A DNA stretch of 64,000 nt from Eretmocerus hayati (taxonomy: Eukaryota; Arthropoda; Insecta; Hymenoptera; Aphelinidae): the NCBI GenBank assembly GCA_029851415.1, contig CM056743.1:92788501-92852500 (forward strand). The letters are read 5' to 3'. Positions 11,293-22,200 of the stretch are shown in pieces; positions within the stretch are counted from its first letter, which is position 1; each line of letters begins with the position of its first letter. The translations under genes were made by a program, and so were the position numbers. The notes beneath the pieces are model-generated. The model searched no databases. It was not told the DNA's origin and saw only the letters and a program-made list of their open reading frames with translations.

Positions 11293-13342
11293 GCGCGACA
11301 GTATCAGCAATTTGCTGCTTTTGGATTAAGATAGCATTCTTTGATGGAGCCCGATAGACATCTCTCACAGCTTTCGTACGTTCAATAGGTTCTGGAATGT
11401 TATAAGCTGGAATATCTGGGCGATATAGTCGTCTCAATCTGTTATATTCAAGGATAGCCTCATTATCTGCTTTGATGCTGCATGGGTCAAAGTTTATGAG
11501 ATGCAATCCATCCAATTGGGTGACTCTTGAAAGAGCTACATACGTTTGACTTGGGGCAAAAACTGATGATCCTGCATCTATAACAGCATTTGCTAGACTC
11601 AAACTTTGACTTTTATGTATAGTTATACCATAGCTTAGACAGATGGAAAATTGTCTGCGAACTATGTAAATCCGATCGGAAACGATGAATTTGAATTCGT
11701 ACCTCTCTAAGGCATATTCCAATCCCGAACCTAGTTTTACATTGACGTGCGTGACCTGGTCATTCTTATCTCGGGCAACGGAAACTCCTTGAGCAATAGC
11801 ACCGTTTGCAAGTCCATCAGTCACACTAATATTCCTCCGTATCATGACTTTGGAGCCTATCTTCAGAGTTATTATTCTCTCCGCTCCACAGTCATATTTT
11901 TCTTCGTCATCGAGAATACTTTAGACCTTCTTTTCCAAATTTTTTGGGCATTGATAATCATCCAGTGCAACTAGCTTCAGTTCTTCTGAATGGATTTTTT
12001 TGAGCATAGCTTGGTTCAGGGTGTGACACATCGTTAACGTCGATAACAAACATACCACATCTATCGGAAGAGAATCGACGTAATCACATAGCTCTTGAAG
12101 AATTCCAGAGTGGTCGTCTGACATTAATTTGATCTTACGCTGATTAAGGGTCGCTATATCTGCATCAGTTGCCACTCCTAATCGAACATTCTGCAATATG
12201 TCATAGTATGTTTGGTCGTCTTTTTGGCGTTGGTTGATCGTCAACTCGTCGTGAGTGAATAAAGACCATAGATCGAATGGTTCTATTGCCTTCACGCATT
12301 CGTCTAAAACTTTTCTCTCAACCATCTTGAATGCAAATGGTTGACGTACTGGGGGCAATTAGAGGAAATCACCCAAGACAATGATATGTTTCTTGCCGAA
12401 CCAACCATCTAGATCGTCGGCTGACCCAAAGATTTGCGTGAGTCTCAAATGAATGTACAGCAGGGTGATGTTGGAGACCATGGATATCTCGTCCACAACA
12501 ATCAACTCGACATTTTCCATGCTCTTCCTGATTTTCTTCAATGCTGCAGCTGATAATTCTTTGTACTTAGGAATGCGACCTATCTCTACCAATAGTTGGA
12601 GCATTCTGTGAACAGTTGAGCCTTTGACTTTACATGCAGCGATACCAGTAGGCGCCGACACAGCAGTATCTTTCTGATGTTCCAATTTCAGCCACAAAGC
12701 CAAACTATCAACCAAGAAACTTTTACCTGTTCCTCCAGAACAACTAACAAAATGGCGAACTGCTGCATTGCCTGCTTCTATCGTGGATGTGACATAATCA
12801 AACACTCGTTTTTGATCTACGTTCAACTTGGGGATCAATTCATTCAAATGGTCTTTATCCAACACAACTTTGTTCAGATTGTCCTCGAATTCTCTCATAG
12901 CACACTCAGTTTCCATTGGGACACAGCCTTCAGGCATGTTGTGAGAGTCGTCTTCATTTTCTGCGGCTAATAACTCTGCTTGAATAAGTTCTTCAGCGTG
13001 TTTCTTGGCGGTCTCGATAGTTTCCACTTTGTCATGATACTTCATAGCTTCTGCCAATTCAACGCGCTTCGACTGAAACGCCTCAGTATATGTTCTATCA
13101 TTACCCAGCAATTCATTGACGTCCCTCCACGGTTGGAATAGTAACAATAGAGAGTGGTAATATTCTTCGGGTTGATTGATTGGGTCATTTCGATAATGAT
13201 TGATGAGATAACGATTCGTCCTTTGCTTACAAAAGTACGCGTGCTGCATCTTGTAAAACATTTTCTTTCCACCTTTCTCCTCTTTTCCCTTAGGTTGTTC
13301 CTTTTGAACGTCGAACCATCTAGCGAAATCATAGAGACACAT
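11150..13342 (-). pseudogene. Helitron PIF1-type helicase domain, three in-frame stops
   Basis: One reading frame holds all superfamily 1B motifs: Walker A CSGGTGKSFLVDSLALW (near 12730), Walker B ELIVVDEISMVSN, then KHIIVLGDFL followed by a stop and PPVRQPFAF, VMIRRNISVTDGLANG, and SYGITIHKSQSLSLANAVID with YVALSRV. The stop at 12359-12361 (TAA) replaces the Gln codon of the conserved GDFxQLPPV motif, a one-base change from CAA. Further stops are TAA at 11921 and TGA at 11150. The helicase would unwind donor DNA during rolling-circle transposition. The frame goes on past 11150 into a USP-like domain. Confidence 0.92.
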
Positions 13343-13380
13343 TGATTCTAGTTCTGACGGACGATTTGGATAATGAGTGT

Positions 13381-13947
13381 CTATGAATGAATCATAAAAG
13401 AGGTCAGTTGAGTCTGGTGGTAGATTTTGATTATATTGTGAGGCTTCAGTTTCCTACTTCTAATCATGCGGACATCTAACCATCTAAATACAGTCTTGCG
13501 ATCCATTCCATGCAGTGGATGGCCCAATAACGTATCAGCAGCTTCAATCGACCCACAGCTTCGATATTGCAGACCCCGTGATCCGATGGACCACAGTCGG
13601 CTGTGCAAACTCTTATTGGATTTCACATCACTCAAGTCAATGTGACTCTTCTCGCCCATTGTTCCATAACATGTCACGTATTTCGTGAGGAGGTACGACG
13701 ATTCTCCGATAAATTGAGCATCCATATTGCCATCCCACACTAACATCAGGGCAACTATATAATCATTAATATATCTCTCCCCTTTGCTTCGGGGTAGATC
13801 GTAAAATCTGCTATTATTCCTCAAATTTTTACGATTAGCCATTGCAACAGTTATTGATCTCAGAATGGAATGGTCGGTCACAGTTCGCGGGAGACAGAAT
13901 CGGCAAGCACACTTGAATCCCACAGCTGTCTTTTTCTCCGCATGCAA
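13381..13947 (-). pseudogene. Helitron Rep domain, C-terminal part with Tyr pair
   Basis: This 188-codon frame continues Rep after the frameshift. CRFCLPRTVT matches the usual CRFxxPxxxT of Helitron Rep, and SSYLLTKYVTCY sits where the catalytic Y-x-x-K-Y tyrosine pair is expected, here spaced YLLTKY. It ends with another shift near 13430; from there PPDSTDLFYDSF runs on in the helicase frame. The part between Rep and helicase has no other recognisable motif. Confidence 0.8.
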
Positions 13948-15335
13948 TAATCATTGTGCTTGTGTAACTGATTGGTTAATGCTTTGCGTCGCAGCTCAGG
14001 GCTAGATTCAGGAGGTATGCGACATGTGATATATCTCATGATGAACTCGCGTATTTCTTCGTCAGAAGACAATCCGTAAACTGGAGCACCCTCTATCCAG
14101 AAAAAACAATGGAAATGTGGTATACCACGACCTTGATACTCTCGGGTAAAATGGTGATGATGCACTTTTCCTATGGGTTGATCTGCTGAATCGATGAAGG
14201 CCATAACGGCCTTGAACTTGTTCTCAATGTACCTAGATGCTGATGTTGGGTCTAAAGCGATCAACTCACTGATGTTCTTCCCAGCTGGATCCCACCCGTT
14301 AACTTCACATATATATTCGGCGATTCCTGGCCACATCCATCCTGAAGGACTGAAGGTAATGAAGAATGTTATTGGTCCATATTCTCTCACCATGCAGTTT
14401 AACTCGTGCCTGACTTGGGACCAGTAAGCTTCAGTACCCCGCAAGCGAGAGGAAATAGTGTGCAAGTTTTGTTCAAATGCATCGTCTTTCATCGAATCTA
14501 TGAAAGCCTTAGCCGTACACCCAGCCCCTGGCTGCAAAACATTGAGCTTGTGGAAAATACCAGCACTTAGTTGCCTCATATTGTGATTATGAAGAGCATG
14601 GAAAAGGAAGGGGATATTGAGTCTCAACTGACTGTGTTTCGAGATTAACCTTGATTTATAATAATCACTGTCTCTCAAATTCACTGGACGTTCACAGTGC
14701 TGCCCAAACTGACCGAGAGGGAACAGTTCAGAAAAACATCTCAGGTCTAGATCTTTAGCACAATTATCCAAAGCTGGGGCAAAGACTTGTAACATCTGGT
14801 ATAAAGTCGTATCTTTCTCATTTATGGTCTTTGTATGCAATGGATGAATCGTAAAATCTTCATAATACATGTCGAATTTGGATTTCTGCGTCAAAAGTGC
14901 AGGTTGCTTTGAAATTTGAGCAGGAGTTGATTCAACTGCACCTTGGATAACAGGTCGGCCCCCTCTTTCCATACTAGATTGCGCGTTTCGCAATTCATTG
15001 CTCTTGATCAGTTGCGGGTCAGCGTTGTTGAGCTCTCCGAGGGCCTCAAGTGTATCATTTTCATTAATAGGGGCCCTTAAATCATCAATTTGAGATTCTG
15101 TTAAGAATTCAGGATTTGCAGGGAGGCTTACGTATCTCTGCTTCTCATCTTGTTGGGGATTAGCCACGGTTGATGGAATACAATCACGTCTCCCGTCAGG
15201 GATCTCACTGTCGTTCCTTGTTCCATCTCCCAATCCTTCGGGATATTCCAAGTCTGCCCCCTGTAGCTGAGATAATAATTCTCGAGGTGTACCCGGGATG
15301 TGGATATCTTTGTATAAAGGGTTATTTTGTTTCAA
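13878..15335 (-). pseudogene. Helitron Rep (HUH endonuclease) domain, N-terminal part
   Basis: The Helitron_like_N domain is clear: NIPFLFHALHNHNMRQLSAG, then TFFITFSPSGWMWP, then the HUH motif in QGRGIPHFHCFFWIEG. In Helitrons the HUH histidines hold the divalent metal while the paired tyrosines attack DNA during rolling-circle transposition. The segment follows the upstream domain with no true start: the first codon after the TGA is TTG. It ends at 13878 through a frameshift near 13910, where YCMRRKRQ should meet the Cys-containing CRFCLPRTVTDH of the next frame. Confidence 0.9.
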
Positions 15336-16871
15336 TCATTTTAAAGCGATCCAGATTTTCTGAATATCAACATAATCTTCCCAAATGACTTTCTTTTTCG
15401 TCGGATTACTCCTGATCAAAACGTGTAACTCATGATCAAGGTTAATTGGGTCTGTATCCTTGCAGAGCTTTTGCAGAGTAGCTTTCAATGGAAGGGGTAG
15501 GTGGAAAGTACGACCTTTCTCCTGATCGAGTTTCATGTGATGCGGTATATTTTTTTTCTGAACGGTTTCCAATTTAACAACACAATGAAACGCTTTAGCC
15601 CGTTGGATCAACATCTTTTCAAATCGGTTCGAAGATCGTATTTCTTCGGGTACTGTTTCGGTGCGGAGATTATTCAAAATGCTCAAAGACGGTAGTTTGT
15701 TGATCTTCAAATATTTGCTGCAGTGATTGCAAATGAAAGAATTCGTGAATTCTTCCGGGTCGTACAAGTCCTGTAATTGCTTCCAATACGTTGCTTCAGG
15801 GAGATCTAGTGATCCATTCCCAAGCAGACATTCTGCAATTGTGGGTTTCAAGTGTTTCTCTACAGGAGAAACATAATGACTAACGCATAATCGTTCACAG
15901 GAGACACAGAGAGTTCTTGGAGGGTCCAAATCTATTGTTTTGAAAGCCTTAATGCCCCTCAAATACACTGCCCGGAGCTTATCTTCATCTAAGCACGCTT
16001 CTTTATTATCCGTGTGTGACATTCCAGGTACATTTCTCATTTCTTCCTGAATTTGTTTCAATTCAATCAGATTACCTCCTTCTAGAGCTATTCCAATCCT
16101 GAGTATGCATTCATATAGATGTTTGATACGGTAAATCGATCTTTTTACCGTTCGCAAATTCGTGAAATGAGGTGAAAAAATGTCTAATTTAAAAAATTTA
16201 GATTTACAGGACAAAGGTTCCGCATAGCAACTGATAGGGTGACCTCCGCGTGGAACCGCGGTCTCTGATGAGCATGTATCGAAGTCTCTAATGAATTCAT
16301 TCACATCTCTGTAAGACAATTGTGACAAGTCATAAAATAGTTCTTTGACTTCTTTCAACACATCTACGTCCAGCGTTCGACAGTAATCGTCACAAATCCA
16401 ATACTTACTAGATTTTCCGGGTCTCGAGAACGCTGTTAATACGTTGGTGACTTGACCGACGTCATTCATAATGGATGCGTCATCAACTGGTTCACTCCAA
16501 TTGCCTGAGGTGGTTGTGTACTTTTCTCTACACACTGAATCTGATGATGAATTAAATTGGTTCCTACTATCTTCATTGCGACACGGAATCCTTTCGGCTC
16601 CATGGATCGCATCATTGATCTCATCAATGTCAGTTTCCTGCCATCGTGAGAATCGATCAGTGTTATAGGCAGTATCGAGAAAGTACGGCTCGGTTGTTGA
16701 ACCATGGCACGATTTCCCGCATAATATTGAAATGTAAAAATTGACATTGTCATGGAGAAGAACGTCGCCCAATTTTGTGATAGCAAGCTTAGCTTTTAAG
16801 GATGTATTTTTGATAGTTTTTTTCAGCTGTTTAATGTAATTATCTCTTACGTGTATACATCGTGTATACAT
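15336..16871 (-). pseudogene. Helitron protein, Cys-rich domain upstream of Rep
   Basis: A 511-codon segment. Near its C-terminal half it has paired Cys motifs, CVSCERLCVSHYVSP and FICNHCSKYLKINKLPSLS. This Cys-pair plus KLPxLS pattern is typical of the DUF6570-type region that precedes Rep in animal Helitron proteins. A TGA at 15336-15338 ends the frame, but the next codon continues in the same frame into the Rep segment, so this is a nonsense mutation rather than a gene boundary. The domain probably binds zinc and DNA; its biochemical function is not known. Confidence 0.75.
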
Positions 16872-18274
16872 CGCGAGACAATACCATCAATTTCTATTTG
16901 ATTATCAACAGTACAAGGTAAATTCGAAGTACTGATAACTTTGTTGATGAGCTTGTCTTTATTACTCAAGAGAATTTCTGTTTTTCTCTTGAAGTCAACA
17001 CGATATGGTTTCCATGAATTTCCTGACTTATTGAGGAGTTTTGATATTTTATCATAGTCTCGTCTCTTAACAGATTCATTTAGATGTTCTCGATGGAATC
17101 TTTTCTTGTATTTCGCCACTCGTCGACGCAGATTTTTATATTTTTTACTAATTTTTTTGGCTGCTTTGATCTTACAAGAACGAATTCTTTGTGTTCTTAT
17201 TTTACGTCTTATCTTTTTCCCAACGCGTAAACTTTCTTTCCTCTTTTTATTGCAGAGTTTTGATTGCGTACAAGAAAATCTACGTTTCAGCATATAGTTC
17301 CGAGCACTTTTTTCTAGAAATTTTGGATTATTTCTTTCGTAATACTCATGGTATTTGTGTGACAATTTTGTGCGATTTTCCAAATAATATCTGTGGTTCC
17401 GAATTCTTTTGAGAGTGCGTGGATCATTGATATCCTTATGATCGTTATCAACATGGGATGGTTCCGAGCCAGTTCCGGAAGTCGCAATCTCTGAATCCTG
17501 AGATGTGAATGGGTGGTAAGATACCATCATAGATGTATTTGAGGACAAACTTGTGTTGAAATCTCTTGGAGTCATGAATCTTACCTTTTTACGATGAATC
17601 AACTCGTGATCATTACAGTTTTGATTCTGGGGCAAGGTCCTCTTATTCTCCCCATTGCTCAAGTTAACGTTCGTGGATTTTTGGTGAGAGTTTCTATCAG
17701 TTATATCTCTATGAGGAGGGCAGATGCTTGAACTTGCCTTTGAGATAGATTGAGTTGGTTTTTGCGTGTAAGTGGGACCAGAATAAGAGAAAAAATCTTG
17801 CAACGTGAATCTCTTTTTCAGAGATCGAGAGGGAGTATAAGCGTCCGGGACGAAACTTCGTTCCGATGGGAAACGTGTCGATACATTCGACATTGAGGGG
17901 ATCATTGAATGAGCAGTGTTTGTGGAGCATCTACCGAATGTACCCAATGACATTCTTGTGAATTCCTCTTTGTTGGAATGCCCGATTGAATTTGTCATCA
18001 ATAGCGTATTGGAGTACGGTTTCAGTATCTTTCTATCGTTGTCCACAATAGTTGAGCCAGCTATGACCGTATTTTTACCAAGTATATTCTCTCGAGGCAT
18101 GGCAACTATCCAGTTGCTGTTTTGATATGAGTTGAGAACAGTCCGTTTGCCATTGGCCGAAGGGATACCTCTTGTTTTCTTCAAGAAGACTGTGAAAGGA
18201 GTTCCATTAACAACAAACCTCGGAGTCTTCAACAACTTTGATATCGCTGACGGTCGTCCACGAATCCCCCTCAC
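16847..18274 (-). pseudogene. Helitron protein, basic N-terminal region
   Basis: A 475-codon frame. It is Ser/Thr-rich at first, then extremely Lys/Arg-rich (about residues 290-400, for example KKRKESLRVGKKIRRKIRTQ), consistent with nucleic-acid binding or nuclear localisation. The apparent GTG start at 18274 lies inside the USP C-terminus, so it is probably not a true start. The frame ends at 16847 only because GTGTATACATC is tandemly duplicated at about 16855-16876. An 11-bp gain shifts the frame, and without it this segment would run straight into the next one (RCIH then VRDNY). No enzymatic motif is seen. Confidence 0.6.
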
Positions 18275-19111
18275 GTAACAAGTTAGTGTAATGGCCCTGC
18301 AGGATGGAGGGATCGTGGTGCAGAATCATGATATCGATCTGGTATTCATTTGTATTATAACCCTTGAGTTCATTTTGATCATCATATTCATAATTATATA
18401 TTAATCAACTAATCTATCTGAGAGAGTATGAGTGGATAATTGATCTATTTTTGAGACCAAACCTTTCTCAGAGGAGAATATTTGGAACTGAATAATTAGT
18501 ACATCTGCTTTGGAGGCTAGACGGGTTTTCTCTTTCAGAAAACCACGACATATCCTCCGTCCATCGCAGTTCTCTTGGATCTCACCATCGCCACCTATCG
18601 GCTCGTTGCAGATGATCTCTTTTTCATTCCAATTATCCAGATTGTAGCGAAGAATTGATTGCAAATCCCAACACTTAGAATCAGGTGGAAGTGAATTGAT
18701 AAGGATGAGATTGTCTTCAATCCGCGATAACGACTCGTGTCCGCATGCCTGGCATTGCCTTATCGACACCAGGCTATGCTTGAAGACGCTCTGGAGAGTC
18801 TGTGATTGATTTATGAGGGACATCATGAACTCTGCGACATCTTGCTGTTCTTTCGCGTTATAAGAATCTCTCGCAAAAGATCTCAATTTTTTCGTGTCGA
18901 AATATGAATTTGAGCGGTATTCGATCATGGCATCACCAAAACCATCAATTTGGGGATGCTGGATGAAGCGTTGTCTGACATTCTGACAATGGAGTAAGCT
19001 CTGCAATGACGAGTTTGCGTAGCACGGAACAGCGTCTGAATTCGGTAACCCTCGAATTTTATGAGGGTATAATACACAATTCGACTGTCTCATTGCGCAC
19101 GATTGCCTCAT
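18240..19111 (-). pseudogene. USP-family (C19) deubiquitinase domain, N-terminal module
   Basis: The frame at 19111-18401 opens with the Cys box GLPNSDAVPCYANSSLQSL, then QQDVAEFM and the zinc-binding CQACGHE. It stops at 18401 before the His box. The His box is still present 100 nt further on in another frame: GYNTNEYQ leads to LQGHYTNLLREGDSWTTVSD at about 18380-18250. After that the original frame resumes with PRFVVNGTPFTVFLKK, which resembles the usual C-terminal beta strand of USPs. Two compensating single-base-type shifts, near 18405 and 18250, therefore explain the break. USPs remove ubiquitin from proteins. All catalytic landmarks are present in the DNA, but the copy cannot make the intact domain. 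Confidence 0.8.
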
Positions 19112-19739
19112 TATTCATCACCCGTGACGTGCGTGTGATGGAGAAGAGATTATTCGTGAACCTGATTCCGTGCAAGAGAAACGGCAAAAAAGAGTCCTCG
19201 TTGAACATACGTATAATATGGCTGCGGAATTCCTCTGCTTTATAATTTAATCTAGATGGGTCTTCATTGCATGCGAGGGATGTGCAAAAAGCCATCGAAA
19301 ATGGACGACAGTCATGGAGATTCGGTTGGGACTGTACATTAGGGAAGTATAGAGGTACCTCGTCGAAAAATGGACACAAGGCTCTCAAAAATCTCTCGGA
19401 ACTCCGGTACAGTTTTTTTGAATTCAGTGAATCATATATGAAGATGGAAGTTCCATCGTAATAAAAGCATATCCAATGACCACCACTGCACGTCGGACAA
19501 TCACCGGCACAACAGTAAACCAACTCAATATGCTTGTCGGTTCTAGATATGGGCGTAATACGCTCAGGATTATTGATATGAAGTGTTTCACGTGGATGGA
19601 ACATCGTGAGTTTTTTAATGAGCTGGTGGAACTTAAAAACATGGTTGTCATTCAAGTTTCTTCCACTGATGATAATTTGGATGTCTTCATTCGGCAGATT
19701 AAAAGAATCTGGTATCATGCTCCCGCAGTCGATTCGCAA
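19059..19739 (-). pseudogene. Ulp1-like (C48) cysteine peptidase
   Basis: The 226-codon frame shows the C48 catalytic layout: His in GGHWICFYYDG, Asp in IFIYDSLNSKKL, and Gln and Cys in QPNLHDCRPFSMAF. The family consensus after the catalytic Cys is Gly; here it is Arg. Ulp1 family enzymes cleave SUMO-like modifiers or their precursors. The 3' end overlaps the USP frame by 53 nt in another frame, so the two may once have been fused, or may be adjacent genes. Related C48 domains are known in transposon proteins; its role in a Helitron is not established. The call on the fold is firm, but activity and substrate are unknown. Confidence 0.75.
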
Positions 19740-19786
19740 TCGAAATGTGGCGAAGAAGTGAATGAGTATAGTTATTTCGGAGTCTG

Positions 19787-19900
19787 AGAGCGCCTACGGC
19801 AGCTGAAAGCGCTTTTACGGCCGCTTTAACGAGAGCGCCTACGGCAGCTGAGAGCGCCTCTAGGGCAGCTTTTCCGCGAGCGCCTACGGCAGCTCTGTGA
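19787..19900. repeat. GC-rich short tandem repeat upstream of Ulp1
   Basis: GAGAGCGCCTACGGCAGCTG and close variants occur at about 19787, 19832 and 19880, separated by GC-rich linkers such as AAGCGCTTTTACGGCCGCTT. It is far richer in GC than the surroundings. In one minus frame it reads as an Ala-rich repeat (AVGALVKAAVKALSAAVGAL), but there is no evidence that this is translated. It may mark the 5' side of the Helitron. Confidence 0.6.
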
Positions 19901-20019
19901 TCAATAAATTTCGGGCAATTGGAGGAAATATAAATGTCAATACTTACCTTTTTCCGGTGATTCCTGTATGCCCGCAATAGAAAACTGTGAAGGAATAGCA
20001 GAAAAAAGTTTGTCATTCG

Positions 20020-20950
20020 TTGTGACCTCTGTTTATTTCAACCTCTCATTCTATCAATATTCCCATTCATGAAAAGTCACATCCCACACTGGTGGTGGAA
20101 TGTTTTATCATTAGCTTGAACGTATAAGAATAAGAATAGGTTGCGAGAACTCAAACAAATATATATAAAGGTTTCTATCTTCTAACGAAGAACTGAAAAT
20201 TATAGTATTACTTTGTTGATGTGCTGGACTTATACTTTGAAACTGGAAATTTCAGGGACAGGGTGAGAATATTCTTGGCAGATTGATATTTCGTTGATGG
20301 CCAACATCGCCACCGGGGCACGATTAATGTTAAAAGATTGGTATATTTATTCTTTTTGAGAAATTTCTTGGAATTGGTGAAAAAAGATCGAACAGGAACT
20401 AATCGAAGGCTTTTCAAATGCTATCCTTTTCTGAGACAACCTTGATATCGGATTAGGCTGATATTCAGTTTTCAAGAGCTGTGAACTTTGGACTGTATGA
20501 ATATCAAAAAAATTGAAACCTGTTATAGAAGGAAAAGAGGACCGATAAAGTTACTCATTACCTCATGGACAAGGGAGGAAATTTTGTTTCATTATCGTTT
20601 AGTGAACAACCACATCCCATCGAATGTGTCCCAAGATTTTTGGGTTTATGGGATACCCTACTAGGTAGGACTCATAATCTTGCACCGATAAATACCATAC
20701 GAAATCGCAAACATCAGAGGATAATACATTCTCCTTGAGTAGAAAATGATTATTGGTCTCAATATAAACTGAACTCTAATTCCTAAAATAATTCAAACTA
20801 AGAAAATAAAATAATAAAAATAAGAATTGGCACATTTTTTCAATTTTATATAAATGAGGATCATCTCATTCTGTTCTCTCATTGATGTTATTGGAAAAAA
20901 GTATAGTACTGTGAACATTAGTGATGATAATACTCTGCTATCTAATCTGA
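20020..20950. other. AT-rich unassigned sequence
   Basis: No convincing coding frame, repeat boundary or RNA gene was found. Short frames such as 20208-20417 (minus) lack domains and splice context. Confidence 0.4.
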
Positions 20951-21018
20951 AAATTGTCACGGAGTTGTGAGTGCGTGCCTCATGATAGAACGCACATAAT
21001 ACTGATGAACATGTTGAT

Positions 21019-21196
21019 TTTGCAGAGTGCCATGTCAGCAACAAAATGGCAACGCTTCTATAAAACAGCTCTGCTGATGAAATGTCTACAGTCTTTCAGG
21101 GTACTTCTTCAAGAGGATATTATACCTTGCCAGAAATTTTCTGCATCAGATGTTAGGCCTCATCAGATGTCTTCAAAAGTCGTTAAAATTTGTTAG
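21019..21196 (+). CDS. Weak candidate exon, product unknown
   Basis: An acceptor-like GATTTTGCAG ends near 21025 and is followed by an open frame beginning MSATKWQRFYKTALLMKCLQ and ending at a TAG near 21195. It lies on the same strand as, and 220 bp before, the better-supported gene at 21416. No good donor links the two. It could be an upstream terminal exon of another transcript or chance. Confidence 0.2.
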
Positions 21197-21415
21197 GGTG
21201 TGCTGGAGTGTACACCTGTAACAATGTTGTCGAATGTAATTAGTTGTAATTACTTTTTCTCATCATTCTTGATTTATTCACACCTTTGTATCCGCTGGAA
21301 CTCAGATCTGTCAGAAATATTCTTTGTTGAGAGCCCCCATTTTTCTGCTATATCAATATGAAGTCTACTAACATTCAAGATAATAAGTGCTGTATATGAT
21401 GTTTTCTTTTTCAGA

Positions 21416-22109
21416 CATTGCTGAAATGGATCTGGATCAAAATGATGAGAACGGAGGACAGGATCATAGAGATGATGCACCACCAGCTAAGGCGATAAAC
21501 ATCCAAGCTGCTGGACAAGCTCCTGTGCCACTTGTTGCTCCTCGCCCTGGGCCTCAGAACGTCCCAGGTGCTGAGTATGCTCCTGCTCCAGCAGTAGAGC
21601 CTCTAGCAATCCCTCGTGTTCAAGCAAGGGACATTGATAGGCAAGGCCGAGCTCCTGTACCAATACCTGCTGCTGTTCTGCCAAGGATCCCTCGTCTCCA
21701 AGTTAGGCCTGACCCAGCAGCAGCTGGCCACGCTGCTGGTCCTCAGAATCAACCAAATTTTGGACCTGCCAATGGTAATGGCCCCGCAGGAGCTGCAGGT
21801 AGAGCTCCAGCTCGTCCAGGCGCTGAGGTTGTTGAACCTGATGTTGACGGACCAGATCAAAACCAAGGGAATAATCGACGTAAGATCATGACTTCATAAG
21901 CTATGCTAATATTTCTCATTATGTGTCAATACCTCATAGTAACTTCATTTCTTCCAGATCACCCATATAGGGGCAGAAGAGCGGGGCAGGAAGTTCAAGC
22001 AAGGCGCAGAAGCCGTAGGATAATTGTTTTCATAGCAGATGTTCTGTTTGAATCCAGGAGAGAAAGCTTCTTAATTTCTAAAGGTATAGAAATCAGGGAG
22101 ATATATTGA
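21416..22109 (+). CDS. Candidate spliced gene encoding a Pro/Ala-rich protein with an Arg-rich C-terminus
   Basis: The acceptor TTTTCTTTTTCAG ends near 21415. Exon 21416-21873 includes a possible start ATG at 21426 (MDLDQNDENGGQ) and a long Pro/Ala/Val/Gln-rich stretch (PVPLVAPRPGPQNVPG and similar) that is probably disordered. A donor C|GTAAGATC at 21874 and acceptor TTCATTTCTTCCAG ending at 21957 define an 84-nt intron. Splicing keeps the frame open and joins to HPYRGRRAGQEVQARRRSRR, ending at a TGA near 22109. The intronless frame would stop 25 nt after the donor, which supports the intron. No known domain is recognised. It could be a host gene or a gene of an unrecognised element. Confidence 0.5.
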
Positions 22110-22200
22110 TAGACCAGCTTTCATGATAATTCAATTATCTGCAATTCAACCAAAATCTCTTCATTTTTTTGAACCTCTTTTTCATCCCAAAATAACCATT

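Larger units (their letters stand above)
10487..20020 (-). mobile_element. Decayed Helitron with Ulp1 and USP peptidase modules
   Basis: In coding order on the minus strand it holds a Ulp1-like peptidase, a USP peptidase, a basic region, a Cys-rich domain, the HUH Rep domain, a PIF1 helicase and a C-terminal USP-like domain. Rep plus PIF1 is the defining pair of Helitrons. The frame from about 18270 to 11150 was probably one long ORF. It is now broken by an 11-bp duplication near 16855, in-frame stops at 15336, 12359, 11921 and 11150, and frameshifts near 13900 and 13430. The element is therefore dead. Termini were not resolved: I could not place a convincing 5' TC end or a 3' hairpin plus CTRR, so the limits given are those of the coding region plus a margin. 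Confidence 0.9.

Noticed and set aside
13878..18274. Separate Helitron genes with their own starts
   Set aside because: Adjacent segments continue in the same frame across a single stop or an 11-bp duplication, and the apparent starts are non-ATG codons. One broken ORF is simpler.
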